Part shown: positions 1-10,700 of the stretch, piece after piece | Position numbering within the stretch: the stretch's first letter is position 1 | Layout: each line of letters starts with the position of its first letter | Assembly (NCBI RefSeq): GCF_022842375.1 | Contig: NZ_JALHPR010000023.1 | Coordinates: 1-64,000 of the forward strand | Length of the DNA: 64,000 nt | Source of the DNA: Elioraea sp. | GTDB taxonomy: Bacteria; Pseudomonadota; Alphaproteobacteria; Acetobacterales; Acetobacteraceae | Direction: 5' to 3' | Made by a program: the position numbers and the translations under genes | The notes under the pieces: model-generated | Seen by the model: the letters and a program-made list of their open reading frames with translations, nothing else | Databases searched by the model: none | Told to the model about the DNA's origin: nothing

Positions 1-630
1 CCCTGCGGCCGCGAGCGCGCCGAGCAGCACGGCATGGCCGGGATAGGTGTTGCGCCCGTCCATCCCGGCCGCGATCGGGGCGTAGAGGCTTGCCGGGATC
101 TGGCACGCCGCGAGCCGCCCCGCGCGGGCCGCCACGGCCGCGTCACCGCCCGCCAGCCGCGCCGCCGCAGCGGCAGCGCCAAGTGCGTGCCAGGAGCCAT
201 CGACATGCATCCCGGGCCTGATGCGCCAGCCGAGCCCGGCACGCCCCGCCACCTCGTAGCCGAGTGCGTAGGCCGCCCGCGCCTCGCCCAGCGCCACGCC
301 CTCGGCAAGGGCGGCGAGCACCAGCGGAGCAACGGCAAGCCCTGGCCTGCCATGGGCGATGGCGAGCCCGTCATTCGCCTCGTCCCAGCACATCGCGGCG
401 GCGAGCACGGCGGCGGCCCCTGCGCGGGAGAGGGCGGCCGTGATCCCCGGAAGCCGGACTGCGCCCGGCATGCTGGCGGCAAGTGCCGTGCCGAACGCAC
501 GCGGGCGAGGGTGGGCGAGGCCGGCGAGAGCGCAGCCAAGGCTGTCGAGCAGCAGCAGCCGCGCGGCATGGTCGGCCGCGCTGCCTTCCGCCGGCCCGTC
601 GAAGGCCCAGGCGACCGCGGCGTCGGGCAC
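1..630 (-). CDS. MmgE/PrpD family protein (2-methylcitrate dehydratase-like), 3' part beyond the window
   Basis: Translation of the minus strand from a GTG at 630-628 stays open to the window edge, giving about 210 residues of the N-terminal half of an MmgE/PrpD protein. Visible family features are LLLLDSLGCALAG near residue 23, the CWDEANDG...AHGRPG segment, GYEVAGRAG and HVDGSWHALGAA. Members are dehydratases or isomerases of small organic acids. The GTG overlaps the stop of the upstream Bug/TctC gene (TAGTG), so the two are probably co-transcribed. MmgE/PrpD genes often sit beside solitary Bug binding proteins. The true substrate is unknown and the C-terminal half is not visible. Confidence 0.8.
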   Translation of the reverse strand, partial: MPDAAVAWAFDGPAEGSAADHAARLLLLDSLGCALAGLAHPRPRAFGTALAASMPGAVRLPGITAALSRAGAAAVLAAAMCWDEANDGLAIAHGRPGLAVAPLVLAALAEGVALGEARAAYALGYEVAGRAGLGWRIRPGMHVDGSWHALGAAAAAARLAGGDAAVAARAGRLAACQIPASLYAPIAAGMDGRNTYPGHAVLLGALAAAG

Positions 631-1612
631 TACTCTGCCGTCGCGCCGGACGCGCGGACGGCCTCGCGCCAGGCCGGCACCTCGACCGCGAGCATGCGGA
701 TCAGCGCCGCGCGATCCTCCGGCACCGGGTCGGCCTGGCGCTGGGCAAGCAGCGCCTTCCAGGCTGGGCCATCGAGCACGCCGCGCAGCTCCGCCTCCAG
801 CCGCTCCAGCACGGGCGCGGGCGCACGCGCGGGGCCGAACACGCCGTACCACGGGCTCGCGTCATAGCCCTGGAGCGTCTCGGCGATCGCGGGGACGGCG
901 GGCAGCGAGGGGGCGCGGGCGGCGGAGGTGACCGCAACCGCCTTCAGCGTGCCGGCCGTCACATGCGGCATCGAGGTGCCGACGGCATCCATCGCCAGCG
1001 TGATCTGCCCGCCGATCAGGTCCGCCAGCATGGGCGCGGAGCCGCGATAGGGAACGTGGGTGAGCGTGATGCCCGCCTTCATGCGGAACAGTTCCATCGA
1101 GAGATGGGTGAAGCTGCCGACCCCGTTGGAGCCATACGCAAGCGGGGCGGGTGCAGCCTTGGCAGCCGCGATCAGCGCAGCGACCGAGCCCGCCCCCGCA
1201 AGCCTGGGTTGGCGACGAGCAGGTTCGGCTGCCGCGCCATGAAGGCGAGCGGGGTGAAGTCGGCATCCGGGTCATACGGCAGGCGCCGGAACAACGCGGT
1301 GTTGATCGCGATGATGCCCTGCGTGGCGACCAGCAGCGTGTGCCCGTCAGGCTCCGCCCGCGCTACGGCCTCGGCCGCGAGGTTCCCGCCCGCCCCCGCG
1401 CGGTTCTCCACGATCACCGATTGCCCGAGCCGCGGCTGAAGCTGTTCGGCAAGAGCGCGGGCGAGGATGTCGGTCAGCCCACCCGGCGCGAAGGGAACGA
1501 CGAGACGCAACGGCCGCGTCGGCGCCCAGGGGGCCTGCGCGCGCGCCGGTGCGGCGCCGATCGCGGCCACGCCCGCGAGCATCGCGCGGCGCCTGATTGT
1601 CATACCTGCCAT
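630..1612 (-). pseudogene. Bug/TctC family periplasmic binding protein, interrupted by a frameshift
   Basis: The N-terminal part (1612 down to about 1195) has a signal sequence ending near ARAQA and the family hallmark LRLVVPFAPGGLTDILAR, followed by VIVENRAGAGGNLAAEA. The C-terminal part continues in another frame down to 630 (THVPYRGSAPMLADLIGGQI, then the closing helical segment). The frames are joined if one base is added to the C5 run at 1193-1197 (G5 on the coding strand), restoring NPGLRGAGSVAALIAAAK. Both halves are otherwise intact, so this is either a very recent mutation or a homopolymer sequencing error. Bug proteins bind small carboxylates in the periplasm. The gene overlaps the MmgE/PrpD gene downstream. 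Confidence 0.85.
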
Positions 1613-1700
1613 CCATCCCTCGCCGTGTTCGCTCGCGTCACCCGGAACGGCTCAGTCTGACAGGCTCCGGCCGGTCGGCAAGTTCCCCGCGGGCGAGCCG

Positions 1701-3431
1701 TCAGCCGCGGCGGGGCAGCGAATCCTCCGTTGCGGGCAGCGCGCGATAGGCGCGCACCGCCTTGCGAAGCGTCGGGAAATGCTGCGCGGCAACCACGCCG
1801 GTATCGAGCCCCTTGGCCTCGGCCCAGAGGCGCACCTCCGTCATCCGGCCGGCGACGACGAAGGCTGCCCCGCGCTCGCGAAGCAGGTAGGCGATCTCCT
1901 CGAGCGTGTCGTAGCCGGTAACGTCGCACTCCGTCAGCGGCAGGACATCGAGCACGAACCATCGGAGCGCGGGGCCCGCCTCCTGGATCGCGGCAAGCGC
2001 GCGCTGCTTGAAGAATGGGGCGTTGAAGAACACCAGCGGGGCGTTGAAACGGAAGATCACGAGGCCCCGCTCGGTGCGCGCCCCGGGATGGCGCTCGAGG
2101 GCATGAAAACCGGGCAGCCCGTCGACTTCACCGAGGAGCTCGACGCGCGGCCGCGCCGTCGTCCGCACGAATTTCAGCAGGGCCAGCACCACGGCCACGA
2201 CGATGGCATGGATGGCACCGACCCAGATGACGCCGAGGGTGGCGATGAGGCAGAGCGTGAAATCGAAGCCCGAGAAGCGCCAGAGCCGTCGCAACGTCTC
2301 GACGTCGAGCAGCGAGAGCGAAGCGCGCACAAGCACGGCGGCCAGCGCCGCAACAGGCACGTAGCGCAGCGGCCCGGTGAGGAACAGCAGCACCGCGGCG
2401 ATCGTGGCGGCAGCGACGAGGCCTGTCAGCTGCGTACGCCCACCGGCCGCGTCGGCGACGGCGGTGCGCGAATCCGCCCCGCTCACGGCAAAGGTCTGTG
2501 CAAGCGCGGCGGCGAGATTGGCCGCGCCGAGAGCGGCGACCTCGCGATCGACGTCGATCTCGTAGCGGTTCCGCGCCGCGAAGCTGCGCGCGGTGAGCAT
2601 CATGCTCGTGAAGCTGACCAGCGCGACGCCCGCCGACGCGCCGATGAGATCGCTGAGACGGTCGAGCGGGACGATGGGAAGGGCGAGCGCCGGAAGGCCG
2701 GACGGCACCGCGCCTACCACCGCGACGCCCCGCGCCTCGAGCCCGAGCGCAGCCGACACGGCGCCGGCGACGACGAGCGCGACGAGGGCTGCGGGCAGGC
2801 GCGGCAGGAACCGTGCCGAGGCAGCGAGCAACGCGAAGGTGCCGAGCCCGACCGCGAGCGTCGGCCAGTGCGTCTGGTCCAGCGTGCCGGCGACCTCCAG
2901 CAGCTTCTGGACGATCAGCGTCGACTCGACCGGGAAGCCGAACAGCTTGCCCAGCTGCCCGAACAGGATGTGCAGCGAGATGCCGTTGAGGAACCCGACC
3001 AGGATGGGCTTGGAGAGAAAATCAGCGATCGCGCCCAGGCGGAGGAAGCTCGCCCCGATACAGATCAGCCCAGCCATACCCGTAAGTGCGACGGCAATCG
3101 GCAGGTGGAGCGCGGGATCGCCACCGGTCAGGGGCGTGACGGCCGCGGCTACCAGCGCGCAGGTCGCGGCGTCGGGTCCGACGATCAGCTGCCGAGAGGT
3201 GCCGAACAGCGCGTAGGCGACGAGCGGCAGGATGCTGGCATAAAGGCCGAAGACCGGCTCGAACCCCGCAAGCTGCGCATAGGCGACGCCGACCGGCAGC
3301 GCCACCGCCGCTACGGAGAGCCCAGCCGTGATGTCGTGCGGCAGGTCGCTCACGCGGTAGCGGAGCAGCGCCGCGAGCCCGGGCGCGAATTGCGCGAGCC
3401 TGGGCGCAGGTGGCCGCGAAGCAGCATTCAT
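1701..3431 (-). CDS. SulP family inorganic anion transporter with C-terminal STAS domain
   Basis: This 576-residue protein has the SulP core: the N-terminal segment YRVSDLPHDITAGLSVAAVA, then PVGVAYAQLAGFEPVFGLYA and LIVGPDAATCALVAAAVTPL, with about 12 membrane segments. It ends in a STAS-like domain (about residues 450-555) containing VLDVLPLTECDVTGYDTL. SulP proteins move sulfate, bicarbonate or other anions across the inner membrane. The reading frame is open further upstream to 4244, but that stretch is antisense to the binding-protein gene at 3555. ATG 3431 is chosen because the SulP N-terminus begins about 20 residues later. The substrate cannot be told from sequence. It diverges from the gene at 3555. 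Confidence 0.88.
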   Translation of the reverse strand: MNAASRPPAPRLAQFAPGLAALLRYRVSDLPHDITAGLSVAAVALPVGVAYAQLAGFEPVFGLYASILPLVAYALFGTSRQLIVGPDAATCALVAAAVTPLTGGDPALHLPIAVALTGMAGLICIGASFLRLGAIADFLSKPILVGFLNGISLHILFGQLGKLFGFPVESTLIVQKLLEVAGTLDQTHWPTLAVGLGTFALLAASARFLPRLPAALVALVVAGAVSAALGLEARGVAVVGAVPSGLPALALPIVPLDRLSDLIGASAGVALVSFTSMMLTARSFAARNRYEIDVDREVAALGAANLAAALAQTFAVSGADSRTAVADAAGGRTQLTGLVAAATIAAVLLFLTGPLRYVPVAALAAVLVRASLSLLDVETLRRLWRFSGFDFTLCLIATLGVIWVGAIHAIVVAVVLALLKFVRTTARPRVELLGEVDGLPGFHALERHPGARTERGLVIFRFNAPLVFFNAPFFKQRALAAIQEAGPALRWFVLDVLPLTECDVTGYDTLEEIAYLLRERGAAFVVAGRMTEVRLWAEAKGLDTGVVAAQHFPTLRKAVRAYRALPATEDSLPRRG

Positions 3432-3465
3432 GAGTGCGTGGATACTCTCCACGCGCACGTTTCGC

Positions 3466-3495
3466 CAGCCTGGGTAGCCAGGCGGGGCTTCCTGG
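3466..3495 (+). promoter_or_regulatory. alternative hairpins in the leader of the AapJ-like gene
   Basis: GCCTGG (3468-3473) pairs with CCAGGC (3478-3483) around a GTAG loop. The same CCAGG can instead pair with CCTGG (3491-3495). The two structures exclude each other. They lie 60-90 bases upstream of the start codon at 3555, in the 123-base divergent gap with the SulP gene. The role is unknown; it may be fortuitous in GC-rich DNA. Confidence 0.3.
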
Positions 3496-3554
3496 CGCGC
3501 CTGGGGGAAGGCGGCTAGCTTCATCCCCCCAGGGTCACCCGGAGGGGAAGTGTC

Positions 3555-4568
3555 ATGCGATACGTTCTGGCGGCCACGCTCGTGGTTCCGTTGCTCACTG
3601 CCCAGGCAATGGCCGGCCCGACCTTCGATGCCATCAAGGCGCGCGGCACCGTGGTGTGCGGCGTCAATAGCGGCGTCGCGGGCTTCTCCGCCCCCGACAC
3701 CCAGGGCAACTATCGCGGCCTCGATGCCGATTACTGCCGCGCACTCGCCGCGGCGATGTTCGGCGATGCGACGAAGGTGCGCTTCGTCGGCACCAGCCAC
3801 CAGACGCGCTTCACCGCCCTGCAATCGGGCGAGGTCGACATCCTCGCGCGCAACGTCACGCTCACGCTGACGCGCGACACCGCACTCGGGTTCAACATGG
3901 TCGGCGTGAACTTCTACGACGGCCAGGGCTTCATGGTGCCGAAGCGCCTGAACGTCACGGCCGCGAAACAGCTCGATGGCGCCTCGGTCTGCGTCACCTC
4001 CGGCTCGACCAGCGAGCTCAACCTCGCCGATTTCGCGCGCCGCGAGCGCATCCGCGTGAACCCCGTGGTGATGGGGCGGTTCGAGGAGATGGTGCCCGCC
4101 TACAACTCCGGCCGCTGCGATGCGTTGACGACCGATGCGAGCCAGCTTGCAGCACTCCGCGTCTCCGCCATCACCAACCCGAATGACCACGTGATCCTGC
4201 CCGAGCGCATCTCGAAGGAGCCGCTCGGCCCCTATGTGCGGCACGGCGATGACCAGTGGATGGACATTGCCCGCTTCACGCTGATGGCGATGATCGAGGC
4301 AGAGGAGCTCGGCATCACCCAGGCCAACGTTGACGAGATGCTGAAGAGCACCGATCCGGCAATTCAGCGTTTCCTCGGCGTGACACCGGGCTTCGGCAAG
4401 GCGCTCGGCGTCGAGGAGAGCTGGGCCTATGCGATCGTCAAGCAGGTCGGCAACTACGGCGAGGTGTTCGAGCGCACGCTGGGCAAGGGCGGGCCGATCG
4501 GGCTCGAGCGCGGCCTGAACGACCTCTGGACGCGCGGCGGGCTGATGTACGCCATCCCCGCACGGTAG
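3555..4568 (+). CDS. AapJ-like amino-acid ABC transporter substrate-binding protein, solitary
   Basis: A 337-residue periplasmic binding protein with a signal peptide (MRYVLAATLVVPLLTAQAMA). The mature N-terminus reads FDAIKARGTVVCGVNSGVAGF, as in AapJ/BztA. Also present are FTALQSGEVDIL, NFYDGQGFMV and KQLDGASVCV, and the C-terminus ends GGLMYAIPAR. AapJ captures general L-amino acids for the AapQMP permease. A strong GGAGGGG lies 7 bases before ATG 3555. No permease or ATPase gene adjoins it, so it may share the AapQMP complex encoded at 23.7-26.9 kb. It is one of three paralogues in the window. Confidence 0.9.
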   Translation: MRYVLAATLVVPLLTAQAMAGPTFDAIKARGTVVCGVNSGVAGFSAPDTQGNYRGLDADYCRALAAAMFGDATKVRFVGTSHQTRFTALQSGEVDILARNVTLTLTRDTALGFNMVGVNFYDGQGFMVPKRLNVTAAKQLDGASVCVTSGSTSELNLADFARRERIRVNPVVMGRFEEMVPAYNSGRCDALTTDASQLAALRVSAITNPNDHVILPERISKEPLGPYVRHGDDQWMDIARFTLMAMIEAEELGITQANVDEMLKSTDPAIQRFLGVTPGFGKALGVEESWAYAIVKQVGNYGEVFERTLGKGGPIGLERGLNDLWTRGGLMYAIPAR

Positions 4569-4587
4569 GCGCCGCGCCCAAACGAAG

Positions 4588-4622
4588 CGGGCGGGGCATC
4601 GCTGCCCCGCCCGTCGTCGTTT
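4588..4622 (+). terminator. Rho-independent terminator after the AapJ-like gene
   Basis: CGGGCGGGGC (4588-4597) pairs perfectly with GCCCCGCCCG (4604-4613) across a six-base loop and is followed by TCGTCGTTT. It lies 20 bases after the stop codon at 4568. Confidence 0.8.
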
Positions 4623-4779
4623 CGCGTGCCGTCACTGAGCCTGCTTGAGAATTCGCTGCCGTGAGTCGGATGGCGCGGTTTTCGAGAACCGGCGCGCAGC
4701 GGACTTTACGTCCGTGAGCACCGGAAGCGCAGAAAACCAAAGCAAGTCGGCCACGGCAGTAGAATTCACAAGCAGGCTC

Positions 4780-7700
4780 TCAGACGAAGAGGAAGTCCGC
4801 CGCTGTCCAGACGTGGCCGTTGTCGGCGGTCACGGTGGTGGTGCCGTAGGTGAAGCTCGTGCCGGCCAGCGTATAGCTGCCGCCGGAGGAGAGCTGCACC
4901 CTGTCACCCTGCGCCACCGAGAAATCGAGGATCTCGTCGGCGCCGTCATTGTTGTCGAAGCGGAACCGATCGGCCCCGGCACCGCCGCGCAGCGTGTCGT
5001 TGTCATTGCCGCCGACGATCAGGTCATTGCCCAGCGCGCCGGTGATCACGTCATCGCCCGCCCCGCCGAACGCCTCGAGGCGCGTGCGGCCGGCCGCCGT
5101 GATCGTGTCATCGCCCGCGCCCGCCTCGACGCGCGCGACCGAGAAGCGCCCATCGTAGTTGGCGTTCCAGAAGCTGCCGTTGTTCGGCACGGGGTTGTCG
5201 GCGAGCAGCGCGTTGTCGAGCGTGGTGAGGTTGATGCTGCTGACGAAGATCGTGTCGTTGCCGAGGCCGGTGTCGATGGTCGCCAGGTTCGACCAGGTGC
5301 CCTCGTTCGAGTGGAAGTACCAGGTGGCGGCATCGTCGCCGTCGGCCGTTTTCAGCAGGCCGCGCTTGCCGCCGACGATCACGACGTCGAGGTCGACGCC
5401 CACGGCATCCGAGAGATCGATCCGGTTGTCGACGAAGTTGGCGAACAGGATGTTCTCACCGAACAGCGGCGTGTACTCGCCCGGCCCGAACGCCGCGTTC
5501 TTGAAGCCGTTCCAGGTGTCCTCGTTCTCGAGGCGGGTGAAGGGCTGGCCTTCGAGCAGCGTCGGCGCCGTCTCGATCAGCGCGAGCTGCGCGGGCGAGA
5601 GCGGCGGTCCCGAGGGGATGCTGCCTGGCGGGTTGCCCGTGCCACCCTGGCTGATCTGGAACGCCGTGGTCGGCACGGGGGCTGCGCCGACGATGACAGA
5701 GACGGTGGCGGTGTCGGTGCCGCCGAGCCCGTCATCGACCGTGTAGGTGAACGTATCGAGGCCGACGAAGCCGGGATTCGGCCGGTAGAGGAAGCCGAGG
5801 TTGGCAACGAATGTGACGCTGCCGTTTGCCGCAGCCCCAGCGCCGCTGACGACCAGCGCATCGCCATCCGCATCGGTGTCGTTGCCGAGCACCTGCGCGG
5901 TCCGGATCTGGAGCGCGCTGTCGAAGGCGGTGCTGAAGACGTCATCCACCGCAACGGGGGCCTCGTTCACCAGCGTCATCGTCACCGTCGCGCTGGCGAA
6001 GCCGCCGAACCCGTCCTTCACCGTGTAGGTGAAGGTCTCCGACCCGAAGAAATTGTCGGGCGGCGTGTAGGTCAGCGTGGTGCTGGTGATGTCGGACACC
6101 AGCGTGCCGTTGAGCGGGCCGACGATCGTCTCGAAGTCGAGCGTATCGCCGTCGGCGTCCGTGTCGTTCGCCAGCAGGCTGGCGGCAAGGAAGGTGAACG
6201 AGCGCGCATGATACGTGACCGTGTCGTCCACCGCCACGGGCGCTGCGTTGACGACGTTGATCGTCACGGTCGCGGTATCGATGGCGCCGAAGCCGTCGGT
6301 GACGCGATACGTGAACTCGTCCTGCCCGACGAAGCCGAAATTCGGCGTGTAGGTGAAGCCATCGTTGGTGATCAGCAGCAGCCCGTTGGCGGTGGTATCG
6401 ACCAGCAGGTCGATCGTCAGCGCGTCGCCATCCCCGTCACTGTCGTTCGCGAGGAGGTCGGTCGCGGCAATCGCGATCGTCTGGCCCGGCCGGGTCGTGA
6501 CCGCGTCATCCGCCGCCACCGGGGTGGCGTTGACGATGGTGATGGTGACCGTGCCGATATCGGTGCCGCCGGCGCCATCCCTCACCTGGTAGGCGAAGCT
6601 GTCCTGCCCGGCGAAGCCCGCGTTCGGCGTGTAGGTGAAATTGCCGAAGGCATCGCCCACCAGCGTGCCGCTGGTGACGCCGGAGACGATGAAGTCGAAC
6701 GAGAGGGTATCGCCGTCAGCGTCGGTGTCGTTGCTAACCAGCGCCTGCACGTCGATGAGGACGGGTTGGCCCGGGCGCGTGGCGAGCACGTCATCCACCG
6801 CGACCGGTGCCGCGTTGCCGGACCCGTTCACCGTCACGCTCACCGTCGCCACGTCGGTGCCGCCGAACCCGTCATTCACCGCGTAGGTGAAGGTATCGAG
6901 GCCGACGAACCCGGCATTCGGCGTGTAGGTGAAGCTCCCGCCCGAGAAGGACACCGTGCCGTTGGACGCGCCACCGAAGGCGGCGATGCTGAGCGTGTCG
7001 CCATCGGCGTCGGCATCGTTGCCCAACAGCTGCGCCGTGGTGATGACGAGCGGCGTCTGGAACGACGCGTTGAACTGGTCATCCACCGCCACCGGAACGC
7101 TGTTGCGAAGCTGCACCGACACCGTCGCCGTGTCGCTGCCGCCGAAGCCGTCGCTCACCGTGTAGGTGAAGCTGTCCAGCCCGAAGAAGCCGGCGTTGGG
7201 CGTGTAGGTGAAGCTGGTGCCATCGAAGCTGACGGTGCCGTTGGTCGCGCCGCCGAAGGCCGAGATGCCGAGCGTGTCGCCGTCGACGTCGGTGTCGTTG
7301 GCGAGCAGGGAGGCAGCGGTCACCTGGACCGACGCCGCGTGGTAGACGATCACGTCGTTCACCGCGTCCGGCGCCGCGTTGACCACGTTCACCGTGACCG
7401 TTGCGCTGTCCGTGCCGCCGAAGCCGTCGGCGACCGTATAGGTGAAGCTGTCCTGCCCGACGAAGTCGTCGTCAGGCGTGTAGATGAAGCGCGTGCCGTT
7501 GAAGCTCACCGTGCCGTTCGTCGCGCCGCCGAAGGCGGAGACGCCGAGCGTGTCGCCATCGCCATCGGTGTCGTTGCCGAGGACGGCTGCAAGCGGGATG
7601 TCGATCGCCGTCTGCGCGCGGGTGTTGAACGCATCGTCGTTCGCCACCGGCACGTCGTTGCGGAGTGCCACGGCCACCGTCGCCGTATCGCTGCCGCCAT

Positions 7701-10700
7701 TCCCGTCGCTCACCGTGTAGGTGAAGCTGTCCAGCCCGAAGAAGCCGGCGTTGGGCGTGTAGGTGAAGCTGGTGCCATCGAAGCTGACGGTGCCGTTGGT
7801 CGCGCCGCCGAAGGCCGAGATGCCGAGCGTGTCGCCGTCGACGTCGCTGTCGTTCAACAGCAGGGTTGCGGCCGGGATCGTGATCGAGGCGGCGTGGAAG
7901 TCGAAGAAATCGTCATCGGCCACCGGCGCGTCGTTCAGCGCCTGCACGGTCAACTGCACGACCGCCAGGTTGCTGTTCGCCGACCCGTCATTCGCACGGT
8001 AGCTGAAGCTGTCGGCACCATTGAAGTTGGCGTCGGGCGTGTAGAGGAAGGTGCCGTTCGCATTCAGCACCAGCGTGCCGTTCGCGGGGCCGGCAACGAG
8101 CGAGGCGGTCAGCGCATTGCCATCGGCGTCAGTGTCGTTCGCAAGGACGTTGCCGCCGATGTCGTTGTCCTCGAAGCCAACGATGCTGTCGGCGACTGCC
8201 ACCGGCGCCCTGTTGCCCGGCGCGCCGACGAGCACCGTCACCGTCGCACTGTCGGACGCGGTGCCGTCGCTGATCGTGTAGACGAAGCTCCCCGCGCCGC
8301 TGAATCCCGCGGTGGGGGTGAACAGGACACTGCCGGCGTTCAGCACCACCGACCCGCCGACGGCATTGCCGACGGAGGTGATGATCGGCGCCGGGCCATC
8401 GGCATCGGTATCGTTCGCGAACAGGGTGGCGAACGGAAGCACCAGCGGCGTCTCGAAGGCCGTGACAGCGCTGTCATCGCCGGCGACCGGTGCGTCGTTC
8501 ACCGGCGTGACGGTGAGCGAGAGCGTGCGGGTGATGCTCACCGAGCCGTCGCCATACATCACGTTCACGCTGCCCACGCCGTTCTCGTTCGCGTCCGGCG
8601 TGAAGGTGAAGGCGCCCGTCTCGTTGTCCACGCTGAACAGGCCGAGGCCCGTGGTGCCGACCGAGACGATGTCGAGATCGTCGCCATCGACGTCGGAGGC
8701 ACCGAGCAGCGTCAGCAGGTTGCCGGTGAACGCCGTGTCCTCGTTCGTGGCGAACGCGCCGTCAGTGCCCGTCGGTGCATCATTCACCGCGTTGACGGTG
8801 AGCGAGAGCGTGCGCACGACCGTGGCCACGCCATCGGTCAGCGCCACCTGCACGCTGCCCGCGCCGTTCTCGTTCGCGTCCGGCGTGAAGGTGAAGACGC
8901 CCGTCTCGTTGTCCACCGCGAAGCCGCCAAGACCCGTCGTGCCGACCGAGACGATGTCGAGGTCATCGCCATCGATGTCGGAGGCGCCGAGCAGGGTGAG
9001 CAGGTTGCCGACGAAGGCCGTGTCCTCGTTCGTCGCGAACGCGCCGTTCGTGGCTGTTGGCGTGTCGTTCACCGCGTTGACGGTGAGCGAGACGGTAGCG
9101 ACATTGCCGTTCACCGTGCCGTCGTTCACGCGGTAGGTGAAGCTCGCCGCGCCGCTGGCGTTGGCGCCGGCATCGTAGGTGAAGCTGCCATTGGCATTCA
9201 GCACGAGCGTGCCGCTGGCCGGGCCGGTGACCAGCGTCGCCGTCAGCGTGTTGCCGTCGGCGTCTGTGTCGTTGGCGAGCACGTTGCCCGACAGCACCGT
9301 GTCCTCGTCGCCGGAGAAGGCGTCATTCACGGCGACCGGCGGTGTGTTGCCGGGCGGGGCGACGGTGACGGCAACGGCGCCCGTATCGGTCAATGACCCG
9401 TCGCTCACCGTGTAGGTGAAGCCCGCCGCGCCGCTGAACCCGGCATTCGGCGTGAAGGTGATGACGCCGGCAGCGAGCGAGACCGTGCCGTTCACCGCGC
9501 CGCCGACGCCGGTGATGGAGAGCACCGGGTTGTCGACATCGGTGTCGTTGCCGAGCAGCGCCGCGACCGGGATCACGAGCGGCGTCTGGAACGTGGCGTT
9601 CGCCGCGTCGTCGACCGCGACGGGCGCATCGTTCACCGCATTGACCGACAGGCTGACAGTGACCGCGGCACTCTGCAGCGCACCATCCGAGGCGCGGTAG
9701 GTGAAGCTGTCGCCGCCGAAGAAGTTGGCGTTCGGCGTGTAGGTGAAGCTGCCGTCGGCGTTGAGGGCCAGCACGCCGTTCGCAGGGCCCGTGACCAGCA
9801 CGGCGGAAAGCGGATTGCCATCCGGGTCGCTGTCATTGCCGAGCACGCCGGGGGCCGCGATGACGAGGCTTGCATCCTCGGCCAGCGCATAGCCGTTGCC
9901 GACCGCGACGGGGGCATCGTTCACGGCCGTGACGTTGATCGTCACCGTCGTCGCGGCGCTGAGCGCGATGCCGTCCGACGCACGGTAGGTGAAGCTCACC
10001 TGGCCGTTGAAGTTGGGGCTGGGGATATACTCGAAGCTCCCATCGGCATTCAGCGCGAAGCTGCCGTTGCCGGGGCCGCTGACGAGCTGCGCCGTCAGCG
10101 CGCTGCCCTCGGCGTCGCTGTCGTTGGCCAGCACCCCGTTGGCGGCGTTCACCTCGAGCAGGCCGTCCTCGTCGATCACGTAGGCGTCGACCACCGCGAC
10201 GGGCGCGTCGTTGACCGGGTTCACCGTGATCGTCACGGTGGCGAGGTTGCTGTTCGCCTCGCCGTCATTGGCGCGGTAGGTGAAGCTGTCCTGGCCTGCG
10301 AAGTTGGCGTTCGGCGTATAGGTGAAGCTGCCGTCGGCCGCGAGCGCGAGCGTTCCGTTGGCGGGGCCGGCGGCGAGGATCGCGGTCAGGACTTCCGACG
10401 GATCGATGTCGTTGTCGCCCTGCAGCACGCCGTTGGCGGCATTGACGATGAGGGTGCCGTCCTCCGTCACCGCGTAGCTGTCGTTGTCGGCCACAGGCGC
10501 GTCATTCGTGTTCGCCACGATGATCTGCACCGACGTGACGTTGCCGAGCGCCTGGCCATCGTTCGGCCGGTAGGTGAAGCCGCCGGTGCCCTGGAAGTTG
10601 GCGGCTGGCGTGAAGGTGAACGTGCCGTTCGCGTTCAGCGTCACCGTGCCGCCCGAGACGCCGTTCAGCGCCGCCGTCAGCGTGTCGCCCTGGCCGTCGG

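Noticed and set aside
3432-4244. Upstream in-frame extension of the SulP gene
   Set aside because: It lies antisense to the AapJ-like gene at 3555 and contains no SulP sequence; ATG 3431 fits the family.
4640-4770. GCGCGGTTTTCGAGAACCGG-type inverted repeat between the AapJ-like and giant genes
   Set aside because: The stem is only five pairs and lies about 100 bases from the giant gene's stop, without a T-run; not convincing as a terminator.
4645-9396. Very long plus-strand open frame (about 1,580 codons) opposite the giant protein gene
   Set aside because: It is the antisense of the repeat region. Its product is low-complexity (RRVGEA/RHRHR-like) with no domain and follows the repeat period of the minus-strand gene.
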